Assembly: GCA_002424045.1 (NCBI GenBank) | Contig: DIPH01000018.1 | Coordinates: 1-12,334, forward strand | Reading direction: 5' to 3' | Length of the DNA stretch: 12,334 bases | Source: Firmicutes bacterium UBA5493 | GTDB lineage: Bacteria; Bacillota; Limnochordia; Darwinibacteriales; Darwinibacteriaceae | In this document: positions 6,283 to 11,333 of the stretch, piece by piece | Position numbering within the stretch: position 1 is the first letter of the stretch | How the letters are laid out: each line of letters opens with the position of its first letter | The notes under the pieces: generated by a model | Told to the model about the DNA's origin: nothing | The model's database searches: none | What the model saw: the letters and a program-made list of their open reading frames with translations, nothing else | Position numbers and translations under genes: made by a program

Positions 6283-6720
6283 TTATAGTGTATTCGCAAG
6301 TAAAAGTATAGTCGCTGCTATTCCCGCTCCACCTAAAAGCAAATAGGCCTTATCAAAAACGGTGGGCTTGTTATTCTCATACACAAACTTCAAATCTTCG
6401 ATCTGTCTTTCCTGGAGTTCGATGATTTTATCTTTTTCGGCAAGTAACTGACCAACCAAAGAGCGCTCTTCTTGGAGGGCTGTGTTCAGCGCGTCTACTT
6501 GCGACAACAGCCGAGTATTTTCGCTTTGAAGTTCTTGAATGTAGTTGGCCAAGGCTATGATGTTTTCATCGCTAAGAAAATACCCGCCATCTACTTTTTC
6601 GATGTTGGTTAACTCATTTGCGTTTACGGAGAATGTCATCAAGAAACTTAGCAGCATCGTCAGGATTATCAAAAGGATTTGTTCCTTCGCCCTCCTGGGC
6701 CTTCTTAATGGCTTCATCAT
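6283..6720 (-). CDS. Exported coiled-coil protein with C-terminal membrane anchor, spanin-like
   Basis: The 145-aa product has a basic n-region (KPLRRPRRAK), a hydrophobic core and a likely signal cleavage after VNA (32-34). A long heptad-like coiled coil follows from about 55 to 115, then a C-terminal hydrophobic segment (125-145). The gene starts inside the preceding one: its first 107 nt lie in another frame of the 98-aa gene, like Rz/Rz1 spanin pairs. The ATGATG at 6720 is preferred because it supplies the charged n-region. A TTG inside the hydrophobic core would lose it. It would sit in the cell envelope and may complete lysis after holin and endolysin. Spanin function is inferred. A structural or adhesion role is an alternative. 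Confidence 0.65.
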   Translation of the reverse strand: MMKPLRRPRRAKEQILLIILTMLLSFLMTFSVNANELTNIEKVDGGYFLSDENIIALANYIQELQSENTRLLSQVDALNTALQEERSLVGQLLAEKDKIIELQERQIEDLKFVYENNKPTVFDKAYLLLGGAGIAATILLLANTL

Positions 6721-6910
6721 GATCAGCTTTCACCCCCTCGTAATCTTCTAGAGAATCGGCAGCATTTTCTTTGACCTGTTCGATTTCTTTGTCGCGCTCT
6801 TTGATTTCTTTTTCCTTTTCCTTTATCCATCTTGGCTTTTGTCCTAGAGCTAGCATGCCAACAAGGGCAAGGATAATCACCCAAGCCCATTCTTTGAGTT
6901 TCTTCCACAT
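6614..6910 (-). CDS. Membrane-anchored coiled-coil protein, i-spanin-like
   Basis: The 98-aa protein has one N-terminal transmembrane segment (about 8-23, WAWVIILALVGMLAL). A highly charged Lys/Glu coiled coil follows at about 30-60, then an acidic linker. Type II topology with a periplasmic or extracellular coiled coil is the hallmark of inner-membrane spanins (Rz) and of some phage small membrane proteins. The ATG at 6910 has AAGGAGG seven bases upstream and lies 12 bases after the lysozyme stop. Its last third contains the start of the next gene in a different frame, again as in Rz/Rz1. The sequence alone does not prove lysis function. Confidence 0.7.
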   Translation of the reverse strand: MWKKLKEWAWVIILALVGMLALGQKPRWIKEKEKEIKERDKEIEQVKENAADSLEDYEGVKADHDEAIKKAQEGEGTNPFDNPDDAAKFLDDILRKRK

Positions 6911-6922
6911 TGGAGTCCCTCC

Positions 6923-7453
6923 TTATTTGGTTAGATCGAATTGCTCATCAGGATCGTAATCATGACCAGTTGCCATCATTTTAACCAACCGTCTACTTCG
7001 GGTTTTGACTTCCCAATACCACTTACTATCTTTCATTTCCTCGGCTGCGTTAAAATACGCCCCTACTTCGAGATGTTTGATCATTCTCCTAAACCCTTTT
7101 AGACCGTCCATTCCTAGATTCAATCGCATGTCCACAATAATCTTTTGGCGAATCGGGTTTAAGTATTTGAACCAAAAGAATTGTTTAACGTCTTTAGTAC
7201 AGACCGCTATATCGTTATCTAACATATATAAGGCTTCGTCTTTGGTTATTCCCCGTTCTTCGAGGATATAGATCACTTGGTCTTTATTCAGATCTTTGAG
7301 CCCTAAGATACGGTTTTGTTCCTCCGGATATAGTCCCGCCGCTTCGAGATTACGACCTACTCCGATTGTCTTCTTGCCTGCCGTACAAGGGTATACCCTC
7401 AATCGCAACCCTTCGTGCAGAATCAATTGTTCTTTGAGGCTATGCTTCACCAT
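6923..7453 (-). CDS. Phage endolysin, T4-type lysozyme (GH24)
   Basis: The 176-aa enzyme has the GH24 signature near the N-terminus: HEGLRLRVYPCTAGKKTIGVGRN (13-35), with catalytic glutamate E14 and T29. By family alignment the residue at the position of the T4 lysozyme aspartate (D20) is C23. Cysteine at this place is common in phage lysozymes and still supports muramidase activity. The rest of the protein has the usual helical core with RMIKHLEVG and NAAEEM segments. No signal peptide or signal-anchor is visible, so it should need the holin to cross the membrane. The ATG at 7453 has GGAGG nine bases upstream. It follows the holin gene by 35 bases in the lysis operon. Confidence 0.9.
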   Translation of the reverse strand: MVKHSLKEQLILHEGLRLRVYPCTAGKKTIGVGRNLEAAGLYPEEQNRILGLKDLNKDQVIYILEERGITKDEALYMLDNDIAVCTKDVKQFFWFKYLNPIRQKIIVDMRLNLGMDGLKGFRRMIKHLEVGAYFNAAEEMKDSKWYWEVKTRSRRLVKMMATGHDYDPDEQFDLTK

Positions 7454-7488
7454 CCCTGTCCACCTCCAAATTCCCTATTCCACGCCCC

Positions 7489-7896
7489 TCACTTGCTATC
7501 AACCTCTTTCAGTTGTTCTAACGCTTTTTTTAGCGGGCCAGGCAGTGGAACGCCCATCTTACCCAAGTTCTCCATGACAGAAATTCCTTCGTTCCCTACA
7601 TACCAGAAGATTGTTGCCGTTTGCACTAATGGCGTAGCGGATCCAACTACCCTATCAACCAAGGTGGCTAGTGCAACTAAGACAAAAATCCCAACTTTAC
7701 GTGGGATTCCCTTTTTACCTACTTTGCTATTGGTTTTGCCCGTCTTTGACGATGCAAGTATGCCCGTGATAATATCAAATGTCACAACGGCAACTAGGAT
7801 CTTTAGTGACATGGACCACTCCCAAAACAAAAACGAGAATAACGAACCACCCAGCGCAAAGAGCATTTTTAAAGCGTTTACATCAGTTTTTTCCAC
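7489..7896 (-). CDS. Phage holin, Cph1/phi-lysis type
   Basis: The 135-aa membrane protein has about three to four hydrophobic segments. It carries the family features of phage holin family 4 (toxin secretion/phage lysis holins): an N-terminal helix, the DIITGILAS turn around 40-48, a basic loop (KTGKTNSKVGKKG) and an internal segment (IFVLVALATLVDRVVG), ending in a charged tail. Holins make the membrane holes that release the endolysin at the end of infection. Its gene lies directly upstream of the lysozyme. I keep the GTG at 7896, which has GGGGGT within the end of the previous gene. An ATG at 7866 would cut into the first hydrophobic segment. Confidence 0.88.
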   Translation of the reverse strand: MEKTDVNALKMLFALGGSLFSFLFWEWSMSLKILVAVVTFDIITGILASSKTGKTNSKVGKKGIPRKVGIFVLVALATLVDRVVGSATPLVQTATIFWYVGNEGISVMENLGKMGVPLPGPLKKALEQLKEVDSK

Positions 7897-7903
7897 CTTT
7901 CCA

Positions 7904-8200
7904 TCAACCCCCTAACAGTTTGAGTAGCACAACAGCTAACCCACCAATAACTCCCCCCAAAACTGTTGCCCAAAAGTCCAACCATTCTGGAGTGCCCCTT
8001 TTCCACCACCAATCCCAGACAATCTCTTTGACCGCTCCAGCAAGTGCTGCCACGAACAAACCAAAGCCCACAGCACCCATCATCACGAATACCTTTAACC
8101 AACTCCACGACAGCCAAACCACAAGCGGGTATACAAAAAGCCCCGCCAATAGTGACAGGGCTAGTCCAGCCAGCAAATGCAGTTGTTTGTCCTTTTGCAT
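7904..8200 (-). CDS. Small YfiM-like membrane protein
   Basis: The 98-aa protein has three hydrophobic segments (about 8-27, 32-57, 77-96) and the spaced polar pattern DKQLH at 4-8, KEIVWDW around 58-64 and EWLDFWAT around 72-79. That DK-x-x-H ... KE-x-x-D ... D-x-x-x-T-x-x-G pattern is found in small phage and YfiM/DUF2279-like membrane proteins. Whether it is enzymatic is unknown. ATG 8200 has AAGAAGGG upstream. The gene sits between the glycosyltransferase and holin genes, so it is expressed late. It could assist lysis or act on a lipid-linked substrate. Confidence 0.7.
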   Translation of the reverse strand: MQKDKQLHLLAGLALSLLAGLFVYPLVVWLSWSWLKVFVMMGAVGFGLFVAALAGAVKEIVWDWWWKRGTPEWLDFWATVLGGVIGGLAVVLLKLLGG

Positions 8201-8217
8201 GGTTCACACCCTTCTTT

Positions 8218-9024
8218 TTACAGTTCGAATAATTCTTCCCGAACCTCATATTTTTCCAGACCTACCAAGCCATGAAAGATCTCGGGAACCTCTGGATGAA
8301 TAATGATGTTCTCAGATCGGCGTTGGTATTGGGTAGCCTGTAGTTTACTGAAATATCCCTTTCTTTGTTCGTGTTTGGTCGCGAAAAACTCTGCGTGATT
8401 CTTGGCTTGTAGCATTCTATCTTGCACGAACAAGTCTTTTAGGTGATGTCTCAAAACATTTGAATCGTACTCCGGAGGTAGGTTGTGGCTTGTGAATCCA
8501 TCTCTGTTTTGGGGCAGTCCCTCAAAACGAAAACAATCGCCCCCCCACATGGACCGAATCATCGGAGAGTTTCGAAAGATCCGAATGTTTCGGTAAGTAT
8601 ACGTGTCTTGCCTTTCCCAGCCGAAAATCGTGGTGATGGGTTGTCGTAGAGCGTTATATCCCATGTAGTGAGCCATCTCGATTTCTGCCAGGGTAGCTTC
8701 GTATAAACGAGGGTGGAAGTATTCATCCGCTTGAATTTCTATAATCCAATCATAGCCCACACATTCGTTTTGAAGCAGGCTTTCTAACGCTTCGTCAATC
8801 GTCTCCCAGAATTGGCTTTTTTGATGGGGAATCTGAGTAACCACAATCTTTGGCCAGCGTTTTTCCATGCGCTTTAAGACTTCTAACGTTCCATCCGTTG
8901 ATCCACCATCATTGACAAATAAAACATCTACCAACGGCAATGTTGTAATCAGCGCTTCGACAAATGGGTATTGAGCAGACAAAACGTTATGGAACGGGCA
9001 AATGCCCGCAACCTTAATTCCCAT
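8218..9024 (-). CDS. Family 2 glycosyltransferase
   Basis: The 268-aa enzyme has the GT-A fold hallmarks: an N-terminal Rossmann-like strand, VNDGGSTDGT at about 37-46, and an acidic metal-binding stretch IEIQADEY at 95-102. No transmembrane helix is present, so it is cytosolic or peripheral. ATG 9024 is preferred to a GTG at 9033 because GAGGGG lies eight bases before the ATG but abuts the GTG. The start overlaps the previous stop by 11 nt, indicating tight coupling. With a radical SAM enzyme and a serine/asparagine-rich repeat protein in the same operon, it may glycosylate that protein, but substrate and sugar are unknown. Phage glycosyltransferases that modify surface sugars or DNA are alternatives. 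Confidence 0.8.
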   Translation of the reverse strand: MGIKVAGICPFHNVLSAQYPFVEALITTLPLVDVLFVNDGGSTDGTLEVLKRMEKRWPKIVVTQIPHQKSQFWETIDEALESLLQNECVGYDWIIEIQADEYFHPRLYEATLAEIEMAHYMGYNALRQPITTIFGWERQDTYTYRNIRIFRNSPMIRSMWGGDCFRFEGLPQNRDGFTSHNLPPEYDSNVLRHHLKDLFVQDRMLQAKNHAEFFATKHEQRKGYFSKLQATQYQRRSENIIIHPEVPEIFHGLVGLEKYEVREELFEL

Positions 9025-9982
9025 GTGGGACACCCCTCATAGCCTCTAGGTGTTTTCTAGTATCCTTAGCTATAGCAGGCAAATCAACGTCTGCTCCCAA
9101 GAGTATCATTTTTTCAGCGGGTTTGTCCCCTCCAGGCACATTAAAAAGAACAGTCCACCGTTCCTTAGTCGGTAGGCTGTTCGTTATTATTGTAAAGATT
9201 GGTGTTTCTACAATGGCTACGCCGTGTAAACAGCTCCACACTATTGGCATACTGAGTAGCTCGATCAAATAATCGGTGCCCGTTTGGTCGATGCTGTTCA
9301 TCACATCTAGCCAAATGTCACCGATTCTGATTGACTCCTCACAGTCTAAGCTGCATGGAAAATGTGTTGTTGTGCGCAACCCCATATACCTAAGCATTTG
9401 ATTCGTATGGATGTGACCTTCAACCTCTATCACTCTGTCAGCTACCATCTTAGAGTTCTTCGTCTCTTCTGCGGAGTGCCATACGGGGTCATAATAACCG
9501 TCTCCCCATTTTTCTACAAAGAATGTGCTACAACAATCGGGAAACAACAGTAAGTCTCCCAGTTCCTTGTGATCCGTTTGCCCTCTAGCCATGTACGATG
9601 AAGCTCTACGAAACGCTTCTGCATCTTCTAAGTTCCTGGCCATTACTCCGTAGGCACTACTATTGGAGTCGCCCACCACGGTCGGAATATGCCGATGGCT
9701 AAAGCCTCCATAGTTTCTAGTCCACTGTATTGGAAGCCAAACCATGTTGTCTTTGTGGAATCTTTCGATCAAACTATGAAAGGTGTGGGGCGAAAAGTGG
9801 ATTGTACCGCACTTGCGCAGCCCCCTTCTTACCATTTCATATTCGGCTTTATCATGAAGCGGGAGGGCCCTATTCAACATAACTTCGTATTTCTCTCTGG
9901 CTTCGGTAGAGTTCCAAACCAGTCTTGTGAAAGGGTTGACGTCTATCTGCAATAGTCCATCTTGGTTGAGCTTATTCATCAT
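9014..9982 (-). CDS. Cys-rich-motif protein between radical SAM and glycosyltransferase (DUF483-like?)
   Basis: The 322-aa soluble protein has two conspicuous motifs, FPDCC (147-151) and HFPCSLDC (207-214). I recall similar P-x-C-C and H-x-P-C-S-x-x-C signatures from DUF483-type proteins, but I cannot confirm it. The paired cysteines and histidine suggest a metal or Fe-S site. ATG 9982 is chosen because GGGGAGG lies five bases upstream. It begins 11 bases after the radical SAM stop and overlaps the glycosyltransferase start. The operon position makes it a candidate partner in modifying the repeat protein (peptide recognition, a second chemical step or metal handling). The real function is unknown. 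Confidence 0.65.
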   Translation of the reverse strand: MMNKLNQDGLLQIDVNPFTRLVWNSTEAREKYEVMLNRALPLHDKAEYEMVRRGLRKCGTIHFSPHTFHSLIERFHKDNMVWLPIQWTRNYGGFSHRHIPTVVGDSNSSAYGVMARNLEDAEAFRRASSYMARGQTDHKELGDLLLFPDCCSTFFVEKWGDGYYDPVWHSAEETKNSKMVADRVIEVEGHIHTNQMLRYMGLRTTTHFPCSLDCEESIRIGDIWLDVMNSIDQTGTDYLIELLSMPIVWSCLHGVAIVETPIFTIITNSLPTKERWTVLFNVPGGDKPAEKMILLGADVDLPAIAKDTRKHLEAMRGVPHGN

Positions 9983-9993
9983 TTTTTCCTCCC

Positions 9994-11316
9994 CTACACT
10001 TTCCACGAGTCGCCATGATCGCCATGGTCACCGTGTGCTCTGTCGCCGTGTTGTCTATCGCCATGACCACAATCGTCCTCAGAAGGGGACTGGCTGGGTA
10101 ACGGTTGTGTCGTCTGCCTGCAATGACTTAGGTTTACCCTGGCATCTTGTCTCCAGCTACTCGCCCTGGGATTACTTAGGGTAGACATAAAGCAAAAAGC
10201 GTCAGGATTCATACCCTTCACTGAGTTAGGATCTGAGAACGCCTCGCTTTCTCGATCTGTGGTAAGTTCGATGTTTGGTAGCATCATTTTGAGCAACCTT
10301 GATGTTTCTTCGAACAATCCCCTTAATCCTAGGCAATACCGACTTCGATTACGCCAATCACCATCTATGCCTTCCGCAGGGCACCCTCCGGTGCAATTTC
10401 TCCAATATTTACAGTCTTTGCACCCACCGAGTTCCTGCCCTATCTTGGGAAGAATCTCATAACGAATCAAACCGAACCCTCTATCGCCTGCATTCTGAAA
10501 ACGGGGATAGATATGTCCGGTCTTTGAGGTTTTCATGCAGCTTGCGGTGCTTCCGTCTGACAAAATGACTCTTTCTGCACCGGCGTTGTAATAGTCACAC
10601 GGAGCGAAAGAACAAGTCCCTTGATTAAGACCTAGCAGACTATCTACGATGTCTCGATAAGGAAGCCAATCCCCGCCCACTTCTGTCAAAATAAAACGGG
10701 TCATGTCTCGGTAAAAGTCATCGAGTTCCTCGGGGGTTAGTGCAATTTTCTGTATACTGGGATAATCAATTTCAGCAGGATTCATTCGGCCAGTTATTCC
10801 GAGCTCTTTCAATTCCAAAATCCATTGTTTAAATGCTTCTCGTTGACCAGGCAAGCCATTAGCTTTTGTAAGCACACAGATGATGCCCACTTGAATACCC
10901 TCGCGACGTAGCCACTTGATGTTTTCCCAAATTAAATCTGCAACATGTTTATCTTTGGAATCCACTGGTATGCGGTATCGGCTCATCTCGCCAGGCCCAT
11001 CGAAGGAAACGCCAACCTGGGTTTTGTAAAGTTTGAAAAGCTCAATATGTTTCTCATTAATCAGAGTTGCGTTCGTTTGGATGGACGAGTGCCCGATTTT
11101 CTCAAACGATGTTGCCAGGATGGCCTCGACCACATCAAGGGGGGCCAGTAAAGCCTCTCCCCCATGAAGGTAAGGTGCGGTTTGCTCTCGCTCGATTTGA
11201 GTTAATACCGCCTCTAAGTCAAGTGGTCTGTGGTTGGCCCTTTCCCGATAAACGTGTTCATAACAGTATGCACACTGTAAATTGCAGAGTGCATTAGTAA
11301 TTTTTACACTAAGCAT
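9994..11316 (-). CDS. Radical SAM/SPASM peptide maturase with HGD-repeat tail
   Basis: The 440-aa enzyme has the radical SAM [4Fe-4S] motif C11-x3-C15-x2-C18 and HGGE at 51-54. Its SPASM domain has C240-x14-G255-x4-C260 and C299-x2-C302-x5-C308-x3-C312-x15-C328, the full set of ligands for auxiliary clusters. Such enzymes install C-C, C-S or C-O links in ribosomal peptides. Residues 340-440 are an extension beyond the core that ends in five H-G-D units (418-436), the same motif class as in the repeat protein just upstream. ATG 11316 has GAGGGG seven bases upstream and lies 17 bases after the repeat gene stop. It most likely crosslinks aromatic residues in the repeat protein and perhaps in its own tail. 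The exact chemistry is inference. Confidence 0.9.
   Translation of the reverse strand: MLSVKITNALCNLQCAYCYEHVYRERANHRPLDLEAVLTQIEREQTAPYLHGGEALLAPLDVVEAILATSFEKIGHSSIQTNATLINEKHIELFKLYKTQVGVSFDGPGEMSRYRIPVDSKDKHVADLIWENIKWLRREGIQVGIICVLTKANGLPGQREAFKQWILELKELGITGRMNPAEIDYPSIQKIALTPEELDDFYRDMTRFILTEVGGDWLPYRDIVDSLLGLNQGTCSFAPCDYYNAGAERVILSDGSTASCMKTSKTGHIYPRFQNAGDRGFGLIRYEILPKIGQELGGCKDCKYWRNCTGGCPAEGIDGDWRNRSRYCLGLRGLFEETSRLLKMMLPNIELTTDRESEAFSDPNSVKGMNPDAFCFMSTLSNPRASSWRQDARVNLSHCRQTTQPLPSQSPSEDDCGHGDRQHGDRAHGDHGDHGDSWKV
10009..10065 (-). repeat. Five H-G-D units in the radical SAM tail
   Basis: The C-terminal coding end gives HGDRQ, HGDRA, HGD, HGD, HGD, residues 418-436, mixing a 5-residue and a 3-residue period as the upstream repeat protein does. 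Codons vary (CAT/CAC, GGC/GGT, GAT/GAC), so the amino acids and not the DNA are kept. Confidence 0.9.
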
Positions 11317-11333
11317 TGTGCTTCCCCTCTCAG

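Noticed and set aside
7415..8303. + strand open frames opposite the holin and membrane genes
   Set aside because: No ribosome sites, low-complexity Pro/Ser/Thr translations, and they oppose well-supported membrane protein genes.
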